Below, piece by piece: positions 1 to 5,689 of a DNA stretch of 18,224 nt; the first letter of the stretch is position 1; each line of letters begins with the position of its first letter. The position numbers were made by a program, and so were the translations under genes. The stretch spans positions 1 through 18,224 of the forward strand of contig JAJYSW010000038.1 of assembly GCA_021793335.1 (NCBI GenBank). The letters run 5' to 3'. A model generated the notes under the pieces. It was not told where the DNA came from. It made no database searches and saw only the letters and a program-made list of their open reading frames with translations. The stretch comes from Actinomycetes bacterium. Its GTDB lineage: Bacteria; Actinomycetota; Actinomycetes; Mycobacteriales; Micromonosporaceae.

Positions 1-6
1 TGAGGG

Positions 7-39
7 CCCCGGCGCAAGGTCTGGTTTCCGGCGCCGGGG
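7..39. terminator. GC-rich hairpin downstream of the acyl-CoA dehydrogenase
   Basis: Bases 7-15 and 31-39 form a perfect 9-bp inverted repeat around a 15-base loop. It lies just past the 3' end of the minus-strand acyl-CoA dehydrogenase. No T-run follows on either strand, so it would have to act as the U-tract-less kind of terminator suggested for high-GC actinobacteria, or simply as an mRNA 3' stabiliser. Position and stem are seen; the function is inferred. Confidence 0.4.
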
Positions 40-74
40 GGAGCCGTTCGGGCCCTTGGAGCGAAGGGGGCGTT

Positions 75-1244
75 CTACCCGTCCATCGCGCCCTTCATCA
101 GTTCGCGGGCGATGACGATCCTCTGGACCTGGTTCGTGCCCTCGTAGATCTGGGTGATCTTCGCATCGCGCATCATCCGCTCGACCGGGAAGTCCCTGGT
201 GTAGCCGTAGCCGCCGAGGACCTGGACCATGTCGGTGGTGATCTCCATGGCCGCGTCCGAGGCGTAGCACTTGGCGGCGGCCCCGAAGTACGTCAGGTCG
301 GTGTCGCCGCGCTCGGACTTGGCCGCTGCGGCGTAGGTGAGCTCGCGGGCGGCGCTGAGTTTCATGGCCGCGTCGGCGAGCATGAACTGGACGGCCTGGA
401 AGGAGGCGATCGGCTTGCCGAACTGCTCGCGTTCGGCCGCGTAGGCCCGGGCGGCGTCGAGCGCGCCCTGAGCGATGCCGAGCGCCTGGGCGGCGATGGT
501 GACGCGGGTGTGGTCGAGGGTGCGCATCGCCAGCGAGAAGCCCCGGCCCTCCTCGCCGATGAGTCGCTCGGCCGGGATTCGCACCGAGTCGAAGTAGACC
601 TCGGCGGTGGGCGATCCCTTGACGCCGAGCTTCTTCTCGGGCGCGCCGAAGGAGACGCCGGGGTCGTCCTTCTCCACCACGAACGCGGAGATGCCCCGTG
701 AGCCTGCTTCGGGGTCGGTGACGGCGAAGACCGTGTAGTAACTGCTGACTCCGGCGTTCGTGATCCAGCGCTTCACGCCGTCGAGCACCCAGGCGTCGCC
801 GTCGCGCACCGCGCGGGTGCGCATCGAGGCGGCGTCGGAGCCGGCCTCGGGCTCGGACAGGCAGTAGGAGAACATCGCCTCGCCGGAGGCCACCGGCGGC
901 AGGTAGCGGTCTTTGAGCGCGTCGGAGGCGTCCAGCATCAGCGGCAGTGTGCCGAGCTTGTTGACCGCCGGGATCAGGGAGGAGGAGGCGCAGGCGCGGG
1001 CGACCTCCTCGATGACGATGGCCGTGCCGAGCGCGTCGATGCCCGCGCCGCCGTATGCGGCGGGCAGGTGCGGGGCGTGGAGGTCGGCGGAGCGCAGCGC
1101 TTCGTATGAGGCGGTCGGGAAGGATGCGGTCTCGTCGGCTTCGGCGGCGTGAGGTGCGACTCCCGCGTCGCACACATCGCGAGCAGCGCTCCGGATTTCG
1201 GAGTATTCTGCTGGCAGCTGGTAAGGGCTGAACTCGGCGCTCAT
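75..1244 (-). CDS. acyl-CoA dehydrogenase
   Basis: FAD-dependent enzyme that oxidises acyl-CoA to the trans-2-enoyl-CoA in fatty-acid or branched-chain acid degradation, in the cytoplasm. The 389-residue length is normal for the family. The first family signature is at 128-140 (CLSEPEAGSDA). The C-terminal signature holds QVLGGYGY near 341-348, and IYEGTNQ at 366-372 supplies the expected catalytic Glu (E368). A GTG 18 bases upstream is in frame, but the ATG at 1244 is preferred because AAGGAG (minus-strand reading of 1254-1259) lies 9 bases before it. The gene is divergent from the UDP-glucose dehydrogenase gene and appears to be a stand-alone metabolic gene rather than part of the glycan locus. 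The family is certain; the acyl chain used cannot be read from sequence. Confidence 0.95.
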   Translation of the reverse strand: MSAEFSPYQLPAEYSEIRSAARDVCDAGVAPHAAEADETASFPTASYEALRSADLHAPHLPAAYGGAGIDALGTAIVIEEVARACASSSLIPAVNKLGTLPLMLDASDALKDRYLPPVASGEAMFSYCLSEPEAGSDAASMRTRAVRDGDAWVLDGVKRWITNAGVSSYYTVFAVTDPEAGSRGISAFVVEKDDPGVSFGAPEKKLGVKGSPTAEVYFDSVRIPAERLIGEEGRGFSLAMRTLDHTRVTIAAQALGIAQGALDAARAYAAEREQFGKPIASFQAVQFMLADAAMKLSAARELTYAAAAKSERGDTDLTYFGAAAKCYASDAAMEITTDMVQVLGGYGYTRDFPVERMMRDAKITQIYEGTNQVQRIVIARELMKGAMDG

Positions 1245-1253
1245 CGGCGCTCG

Positions 1254-1259
1254 CTCCTT
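1254..1259 (-). promoter_or_regulatory. ribosome binding site deciding the acyl-CoA dehydrogenase start
   Basis: The minus strand reads AAGGAG here, 9 bases before ATG 1244. It overlaps the codons after the alternative GTG at 1262, so the longer start is unlikely. Confidence 0.6.
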
Positions 1260-1304
1260 CACGGGGTCGGGCGGATCGGACGGCCAGACGTGTTACTGGT
1301 GAGT

Positions 1305-1334
1305 AAAGTAAGCCGAGTCTAACCCACCGGGCAA
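1305..1334 (-). promoter_or_regulatory. possible promoter of the acyl-CoA dehydrogenase
   Basis: On the minus strand TTGCCC (1334-1329) and TACTTT (1310-1305) are separated by 18 bases. Transcription would start near 1298, giving a leader of about 54 bases that includes the ribosome binding site. The matches to TTGACA and TANNNT are partial, so this is a candidate only. Confidence 0.35.
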
Positions 1335-1533
1335 CGCGGCGGTGACACGCGACACCGGCAATTCGCCGCCGGTTCCTCGCAACATCACCGCTCGTTCATG
1401 CGTGAAGTTGAATATACGATGGCGCATACCGTAGGCCGCCCACGGCGACGCCCGCGGAGCCGGACATCCGGACGGGAACGTTCCGGCGAGAGAACCGGTC
1501 ACGACACCGACGAACAGACAGGGCACGTATCAG

Positions 1534-2925
1534 ATGGGCAACGCGACGCAGACACCGCAGAACACCACCACACGGCCGCGCATAGCCTTCATCGGCTGCG
1601 GCTACCTCGGGGCGACCTACGCGATCTGCTTCGCCGAACTCGGTTACGAAGTGGTCGGCTACGACATCAACACCGCCAAGATCGAGGCGTTCTCCTCGGG
1701 CACCCTGCCCTTCCACGAGGCGGGCCTGCCCGAGCTGCTCAAGAAGAACCTCGAATCCGGTCGCCTGCGTTTCACCACCGACGTCCAGGCCGCCGCGGAC
1801 TTCGCCGACGTCCACTTCATCTGCGTCGACACCCCTCAGCGCCGCGGTGAACCGGGCGCCGACCTGTCCTACATCGAGGCCGCCGTCACCGAGCTCTCGC
1901 GGCACCTGACCCGCAAGTGCCTCATCGTCGGCAAATCCACCGTCCCGGTCGGCACCGCCTCCTGGGTCCAGGAGCTCGTCGACCGCCACGCCCCCGAGGG
2001 CCTGGGCGTCGAGGTCGGCTGGTCGCCGGAATTCCTCCAGGAGTCCAACGCGATGCACGATGTGCTGCGCCCCAGCCGCATCGTCTACGCCGCGCAGTCC
2101 GAATGGGCCTCCAAACTCCTCAAGGACGTCCACAAGGGCATCCTGGAGCTCGCCGCCGTCGAGGACCGCGAGGTGCCGGTCGTCGAGACCGACCTGGCGA
2201 CCGCCGAACTGGTCAAGGTCGCCGCCAACGCCTTCCTGTCGACGAAGATCTCCTTCATCAACGCCATGGCCGACCTGTGCGAGGTCACCGGCGGCGACGT
2301 CGCCGATCTGGCGCGGGCCGTCGGCCACGACCCGCGCATCGGCAATAAGTTCCTGCGCGCGGGCATCGGCTTCGGCGGCGGCTGCCTGCCCAAGGACCTC
2401 CGGGCGCTCACCGCCCGCGCCGGTGAGCTGGGCGTGGGCGAGTCCTTCCGGTTCCTCGGCGAGGTCGACCAGCTCAACACGCGCCGCCGCGGCCACACGG
2501 TGCGCGCCGTCGCCGAACTGGTCGGCCGCCCGCCGGGCCCGGCCGGACCGGAGCTCTCGGGCGTGCGCATCGCCTACCTGGGCGCCACGTTCAAGCCCGA
2601 CACCGATGACATCCGCGACTCTCCGGCCCTGGAGATCGCGCAGGGGCTCCGCCGGGCCCGCGCCGAGGTCGTCGTCTACGACCCCGAGGGCATCGACAAC
2701 GCCAGGGCCGCCGCGCCGGAACTGGCCTACGTCAAGACCCTCGCCGAGGCCGTGGCCGACGCCGACGTGGTGTGCGCGATGGTGCCCTGGGAGGAGTTCC
2801 GCACGCTCGACCCCGAGGCCCTGGGCCGCCAGGTCGCCGAGCGTCGACTCCTCGACGGCATGAACGCCTTCGATCCCGCGGAGTGGACCGCCCACGGCTG
2901 GAATTACCGGGGCATCGGGCGCTGA
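1534..2925 (+). CDS. nucleotide-sugar dehydrogenase, UDP-glucose 6-dehydrogenase type
   Basis: Predicted to oxidise UDP-glucose twice with NAD+ to UDP-glucuronate, a precursor of uronic-acid-containing wall polymers. The 463 residues follow the family layout. The Rossmann motif GCGYLG is at 21-26, SPEFLQE at 164-170, and the central helix carries the conserved K228 and N232. The catalytic cysteine is C284 in GFGGGCLPKD, the form typical of UDP-glucose dehydrogenases rather than the GHCIPIDP form seen in the second dehydrogenase of this window. The C-terminal UDP-binding domain includes GATFKPDTDDIRDSP. ATG 1534 is the only start close to the Rossmann strand; its ribosome binding site is weak. 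A possible -10 (TACGAT, 1415-1420) exists about 110 bases upstream without a good -35. It ends tail-to-tail, 6 bases from the small minus-strand gene. GDP-mannose dehydrogenase activity is a less likely alternative. Confidence 0.9.
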   Translation: MGNATQTPQNTTTRPRIAFIGCGYLGATYAICFAELGYEVVGYDINTAKIEAFSSGTLPFHEAGLPELLKKNLESGRLRFTTDVQAAADFADVHFICVDTPQRRGEPGADLSYIEAAVTELSRHLTRKCLIVGKSTVPVGTASWVQELVDRHAPEGLGVEVGWSPEFLQESNAMHDVLRPSRIVYAAQSEWASKLLKDVHKGILELAAVEDREVPVVETDLATAELVKVAANAFLSTKISFINAMADLCEVTGGDVADLARAVGHDPRIGNKFLRAGIGFGGGCLPKDLRALTARAGELGVGESFRFLGEVDQLNTRRRGHTVRAVAELVGRPPGPAGPELSGVRIAYLGATFKPDTDDIRDSPALEIAQGLRRARAEVVVYDPEGIDNARAAAPELAYVKTLAEAVADADVVCAMVPWEEFRTLDPEALGRQVAERRLLDGMNAFDPAEWTAHGWNYRGIGR

Positions 2926-2937
2926 GCCCGCTCAGCG
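2920..2937. terminator. hairpin spanning both stop codons of convergent genes
   Basis: CGCTGAG (2920-2926) and CTCAGCG (2931-2937) form a perfect 7-bp stem with a 4-base loop. The left arm contains the TGA of the dehydrogenase (2923-2925). The right arm contains the complement of the TGA of the minus-strand gene (2932-2934). One symmetric element could therefore end transcription from both sides. No T-run is present. The structure is seen; terminator function is inferred. Confidence 0.5.
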
Positions 2938-3195
2938 GTCCCGCCCTTCCGCGGTGCTCGCGATGCGCGTGAACGGCCAGGCGTGGGGCGTGCGCTCGAT
3001 GAGCTCGGCGGGCGGCTCGGGGAGCGTGCGGGGGACCTCGTCCCCGATGACGATGACCACGACGCGCTCCGAGGCGGTGAACACCTCGGTGCGGAGCGAT
3101 TCGTCGAGACCCGTCATGCCCTCGGCGAGCACCCACTCCAGCAGTTCACCGCCGAGGCCCTTGGGGGCCTTGGCCTCCCACATCAGTGTGTCCAT
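2932..3195 (-). CDS. small uncharacterised protein encoded after the UbiX-like gene
   Basis: An 87-residue soluble protein with no signal peptide, membrane segment or cysteine. It opens with a short strand-like LMWEAKA segment and a helix (ELLEWVLAEG). A hydrophobic strand VVVIVIG sits at about 46-52, then a Pro-rich tail with HAWPF at about 71-75. The size and strand/helix order would suit a half of a dimeric alpha-beta barrel (antibiotic-biosynthesis-monooxygenase-like fold), but that is a guess and no function is assigned. It starts at ATG 3195, 6 bases after the stop of the flavin prenyltransferase gene. A purine-rich AGGAGAGGA lies in the end of that gene, so the pair is almost certainly co-transcribed. 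It is not the cysteine-containing small subunit of hydroxyarylic-acid decarboxylases. Confidence 0.75.
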   Translation of the reverse strand: MDTLMWEAKAPKGLGGELLEWVLAEGMTGLDESLRTEVFTASERVVVIVIGDEVPRTLPEPPAELIERTPHAWPFTRIASTAEGRDR

Positions 3196-3201
3196 GACGG
3201 C

Positions 3202-3792
3202 TCATTCCTCTCCTGGGTCGGTCTTCGGGAAGCTCAGGCCGGTCCAGCGCCGCGCCCCCTCGGCGGGCAGGTCGAACTGGTCGAGGACCCGCATCACGAT
3301 GTGGTCGACGATGTCCTCGACGCTCTCGGGGTGGTTGTAGAACGCCGGGACCGGCGGCATGACGATCGCGCCCATGCGCGAGAGCGCCAGCAGGTTCTCC
3401 AGGTGGATATCGGACAGCGGGGTCTCGCGGGCGACCAGGACGAGCTTGCGCCGCTCTTTGAGCACGACGTCGGCGGCGCGGCCGACGAGGCCATCGGCGT
3501 AACCGGTGCGGATGCCGGCGACGGTCTTCATGCTGCACGGGGCGATGATCATCCCGTCGGTGCGGAACGATCCCGAGGAGATCGGCGCGGCCTGCTCGCC
3601 CGGCCCGTGGACACGGTCGGCCAGGTCCATGATCTCCGAGGCCGAGCGGCCGGTCTCCAGTTTCAGGGTGGTGCGCGCCCACTTGCTGATGATCAAGTGC
3701 GTCTCGACGCCGTCGATCTCGCGCAGGACTTCGAGCAGCCGGACTCCGAACACGGCACCGGTGGCCCCCGTCATGCCGACGATCAATCGCAT
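3202..3792 (-). CDS. ubiX: UbiX/Pad1-family flavin prenyltransferase
   Basis: Predicted to join dimethylallyl (mono)phosphate to reduced FMN, making the prenylated FMN cofactor used by UbiD-type decarboxylases, for example in quinone or aromatic-acid metabolism. The 196 residues carry the family blocks in order: GMTGATGA at 6-13, SSGSF at 72-76, APCSMKT at 84-90, RETPLS at 122-127 and PPVPAFY at 146-152. A longer in-frame start at 3939 exists, but the extra 49 residues are Arg-rich and unlike the family. ATG 3792 sits 5 bases after a full GGAGGT. No UbiD decarboxylase is in the window; the only co-transcribed partner is the small gene just downstream. The family call is firm; the pathway is open. 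Confidence 0.92.
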   Translation of the reverse strand: MRLIVGMTGATGAVFGVRLLEVLREIDGVETHLIISKWARTTLKLETGRSASEIMDLADRVHGPGEQAAPISSGSFRTDGMIIAPCSMKTVAGIRTGYADGLVGRAADVVLKERRKLVLVARETPLSDIHLENLLALSRMGAIVMPPVPAFYNHPESVEDIVDHIVMRVLDQFDLPAEGARRWTGLSFPKTDPGEE

Positions 3793-3797
3793 CCGAG

Positions 3798-3803
3798 ACC
3801 TCC
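3798..3803 (-). promoter_or_regulatory. ribosome binding site deciding the UbiX-like start
   Basis: The minus strand reads GGAGGT, 5 bases before ATG 3792. This is the strongest Shine-Dalgarno in the area and argues against the upstream start at 3939. Confidence 0.7.
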
Positions 3804-3883
3804 AGATTCGCGGACGGCCGCGCGTCGCCCACGCCTGCACCGTAGAGGCCGACCCCGGGGCCGCGGCGGGGAGGGTCGAGACG

Positions 3884-3897
3884 GAGCGAAATCGCTC
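3884..3897. promoter_or_regulatory. short palindrome in the divergent ubiX/deacetylase intergenic region
   Basis: GAGCGA (3884-3889) and TCGCTC (3892-3897) are perfect 6-bp arms around two A residues. The site lies between two divergent genes, where an operator is plausible. It is short and could be chance. Confidence 0.25.
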
Positions 3898-3958
3898 ACG
3901 ACCGCGCCGCGCCCACTCCAAAGTGCGGAAATGTCGCAATATGACGGCCTCTGCACCA

Positions 3959-3964
3959 TAAAAT
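3959..3964 (+). promoter_or_regulatory. -10 element placing transcription start at the deacetylase ATG
   Basis: TAAAAT matches TANNNT and stands in a short AT-rich patch exactly 6 bases before ATG 3971. No Shine-Dalgarno lies between. Transcription would begin at or next to the start codon, giving a leaderless mRNA, which is common in actinobacteria. No good -35 is visible. Confidence 0.45.
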
Positions 3965-3970
3965 CACTCC

Positions 3971-4843
3971 ATGAGGCGATACAAGGTCGGGTTCGGAGTC
4001 GGGGTCGGTTTCACGGTGCTCATGGTGCTGCTCGCCGGGATCTGGCCCAATGGCGATACCGGAGACCGCGGCACCGCCGAAGTGGAGCCTTCGACGTCGA
4101 CCTCCATGGCCGGCGCTCCCGCCGCCGAGCCCACTCTGGGCGAAGGCACCGCTTCGCCCTCGCCCGAGCCCTCCCCCACCGAGCGTGCCACCGAACCCGA
4201 ACCGGAAGTCACCGCCGAGCCGGACGAGCCCGCCCGAGACGTCCACGGCGGCCCGATGGGCACGCGTGACCGCACCGGCACGGACGGCATCGCGCTCACC
4301 TTCGACGACGGCCCCGATCCGAACTGGACCCCTCGGGTACTCAGCGCGCTGCGCGAGCGGGGCGTCAAGGCCACGTTCTGCGTCATCGGCGCCTACGCCG
4401 AGACCAATCCCGATCTCATCGCCGACATCGTCCATGACGGGCACACGATGTGCAGCCACACGTGGTTCCATGAGCTCGATCTCGGGCAGTGGAGCGATGA
4501 GGAGATCCGGGCGAACCTCCAGCGCACCAACGACGCGATAGAGAAAGCCGCGCCGGGCACCGCGGTCGAGTACTTCCGCCACCCCGGCGGGCAGTGGACG
4601 GATCGCGCCGTCCGCGTGGCCGCCGATATGGGCATGGAATCGCTGCACTGGGACGTCGACCCCTGGGACTGGGACCAGAGCAGCGGCAAGGCCCATATCC
4701 GCGACCACGTCATCGATAACACCGAGCCCGGCTCGATCGTCCTGCTGCACGATGGCGCCTCGAACCAGCAGAACATGTACGGGGCGCTGGGCCCCATCCT
4801 CGATGAGTTCGAGCGGCGTGAATACGCGCTGATCGCACTGTGA
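3971..4843 (+). CDS. membrane-anchored NodB-type polysaccharide deacetylase (CE4)
   Basis: Metal-dependent carbohydrate esterase predicted to remove N- or O-acetyl groups from extracellular polymer (peptidoglycan, chitin-like or capsular glycan). Of 290 residues, 1-25 form a short basic start and one hydrophobic segment (signal anchor or signal peptide). About 29-95 is a Ser/Thr/Pro/Glu-rich linker. The NodB domain spans about 105-290. All five CE4 motifs are present: TFDDGP (110-115), H163-x3-H167 for metal, RHPGGQW (203-209), DVDPWDW (228-234) and LLHD (258-261). The key Asp pair and both His are intact, so activity is expected. The linker suggests the catalytic domain reaches into the wall. 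The gene probably has a leaderless mRNA. It is followed at once by a tandem-repeat array. Substrate is not readable from sequence. Confidence 0.92.
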   Translation: MRRYKVGFGVGVGFTVLMVLLAGIWPNGDTGDRGTAEVEPSTSTSMAGAPAAEPTLGEGTASPSPEPSPTERATEPEPEVTAEPDEPARDVHGGPMGTRDRTGTDGIALTFDDGPDPNWTPRVLSALRERGVKATFCVIGAYAETNPDLIADIVHDGHTMCSHTWFHELDLGQWSDEEIRANLQRTNDAIEKAAPGTAVEYFRHPGGQWTDRAVRVAADMGMESLHWDVDPWDWDQSSGKAHIRDHVIDNTEPGSIVLLHDGASNQQNMYGALGPILDEFERREYALIAL

Positions 4844-4847
4844 GGAC

Positions 4848-4988
4848 GGTGCCGTGGAGACGGTGCCGTGGAGACGGTGCCATGAGGACGGCACGGTGAG
4901 AACGGCGCCAGTGAGAACGGCGCCGTGGAGGCGGCACAGTACGGATGGTGCAGTGCGGATGATGCAGTGCGGATGATGCAGTGCGGGC
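4848..4988. repeat. tandem array of about ten degenerate 14-bp units
   Basis: Successive units begin at 4848, 4862, 4876, 4890, 4904, 4919, 4933, 4947, 4961 and 4975. All are 14 bp except the fifth (15 bp). The early unit is GGTGCCGTGGAGAC; the late unit drifts to GATGCAGTGCGGAT. Neighbouring units resemble each other most, as expected for slippage growth. The 14-bp period is not a multiple of three and the array starts four bases after the deacetylase stop, so it is non-coding. It fits a minisatellite/VNTR. Confidence 0.8.
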
Positions 4989-4989
4989 G

Positions 4990-5009
4990 GACCGCTGAGT
5001 AGAGCGGTC
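4990..5009. terminator. hairpin inside the repeat tract between convergent genes
   Basis: GACCGCT (4990-4996) pairs with AGCGGTC (5003-5009) over a 6-base loop. It interrupts the repeat tract and lies between the deacetylase and the minus-strand gene that converges on it. A bidirectional U-less terminator is possible. Confidence 0.35.
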
Positions 5010-5011
5010 GC

Positions 5012-5078
5012 GGCACGGCCGGAACGGCGCAGAGGCACGGCGCAGAGGCACGACACAGCGGGAACGGCACGGTGCGAG
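5012..5078. repeat. second block of 13-14-bp repeats
   Basis: Five related units start at 5012, 5026, 5039, 5052 and 5066. The units at 5026 and 5039 are identical 13-mers. They share the GGCRC core of the first array, so both blocks probably descend from one array split by the hairpin segment. Confidence 0.6.
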
Positions 5079-5099
5079 CCGCGCCGCGAGCCCGGACGG

Positions 5100-5597
5100 T
5101 CAGCGCAGATGCTCGGGCATTCTGCGGCCCGGCAGGAGCGCCAGGAACGCCAATGCGATCAGCCCGACCGATGCCGCGGCCTGCACCGGAAGCGAAAGTC
5201 CCAGCAGCCCGCCGCCGGCGCCGCTCTCGGTCCTGCGGTCGGGCCCGTCGACGCCCGGCTCCCCGGCGTCACCGCCTGCGGGGCCGGTCCCTTCACCGGT
5301 TCCGCCGCCATCCCCTTCGCCGGTCCCATCGCCGGTTCCGTCGTCGTCGCCGGTTCCGTTACCGCCTCCGTCGCCATTGCCGCCCTCGCCGGTCCCCTCG
5401 CCACCGTCCGGTGTGAACGTGCCGTCGCCGTCGTAGTCCGGCTCGGGAGAGACCGGCGGATAGATCGGATTGGTCTCATCGGCGTTGGTCCACTCCACCC
5501 GTGCCGTGTCCACGTCGTGCGGCATGAACGACAGGGCGCTCACCGCACCGAGGAAGGTCGCGGCGAGCACCAGACGCAGCCTCCGGTTCTTGCGCAC
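5100..5597 (-). CDS. exported Gly-rich protein with C-terminal membrane anchor
   Basis: A 165-residue protein of unknown function. Residues 1-24 look like a signal peptide (MRKNRRLR then a hydrophobic stretch). About 55-118 is a low-complexity linker made almost wholly of Gly, Asp, Thr, Glu and Asn. About 135-155 is a hydrophobic segment followed by a short basic tail. The end resembles the anchor part of surface proteins, but there is no LPXTG-type motif. It is probably a surface-exposed tether with both ends at the membrane. The start is GTG 5597, with TAAGGT exactly 6 bases upstream and no Shine-Dalgarno, suggesting a leaderless mRNA. It follows the CDP-alcohol transferase gene on the same strand after a 92-base gap. 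The acidic Gly linker could bind cations; that is inference. Confidence 0.75.
   Translation of the reverse strand: MRKNRRLRLVLAATFLGAVSALSFMPHDVDTARVEWTNADETNPIYPPVSPEPDYDGDGTFTPDGGEGTGEGGNGDGGGNGTGDDDGTGDGTGEGDGGGTGEGTGPAGGDAGEPGVDGPDRRTESGAGGGLLGLSLPVQAAASVGLIALAFLALLPGRRMPEHLR
5280..5400. repeat. imperfect coding repeats for the Gly-rich linker
   Basis: On the plus strand the motif CGCCGGTTCC (variants with A for G, or CC for TT) recurs about every 12-21 bases, separated by short GCC/GTC runs. It encodes the Gly-Thr-Gly-Glu/Asp linker of the minus-strand protein. Such a tract is prone to length change. Confidence 0.5.
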
Positions 5598-5603
5598 AGG
5601 TAC

Positions 5604-5609
5604 ACCTTA
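5604..5609 (-). promoter_or_regulatory. -10 element for leaderless expression of the Gly-rich protein
   Basis: The minus strand reads TAAGGT (TANNNT) ending 6 bases before GTG 5597. This is the same geometry as at the deacetylase and at the GT2 gene near 15654. The -35 region is not recognisable. Confidence 0.35.
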
Positions 5610-5689
5610 GTTGCAATGCACCAGAGCCGCTCGCCCGTTGCCGGGTATTGCCTCTGACGAGTTCGGTTGACGGGCTTGGAAGGCCGTCC

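Noticed and set aside
1354..1373. ACCGGC / GCCGGT inverted repeat before the UDP-glucose dehydrogenase
   Set aside because: Six-base G+C arms are expected by chance often in DNA of this composition, and it is not aligned with a promoter.
1396..2895. Long minus-strand open frame of 499 codons opposite the UDP-glucose dehydrogenase
   Set aside because: It is the complement of a clear dehydrogenase gene. Its product is a Gly/Val/Asp/Arg-rich shadow without domains, as expected in high-GC DNA.
2983..4269. Plus-strand open frame of 428 codons across the ubiX gene and the deacetylase start
   Set aside because: It runs antisense to the well-supported flavin prenyltransferase and then out of frame with the deacetylase; low-complexity Arg/Gly composition.
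3896..5056. Minus-strand open frame of 386 codons covering the deacetylase and the repeat array
   Set aside because: The NodB motifs are on the plus strand. The repeat region reads in all frames with a 14-bp period, so the His/Pro/Ser repeats in this frame are an artefact.
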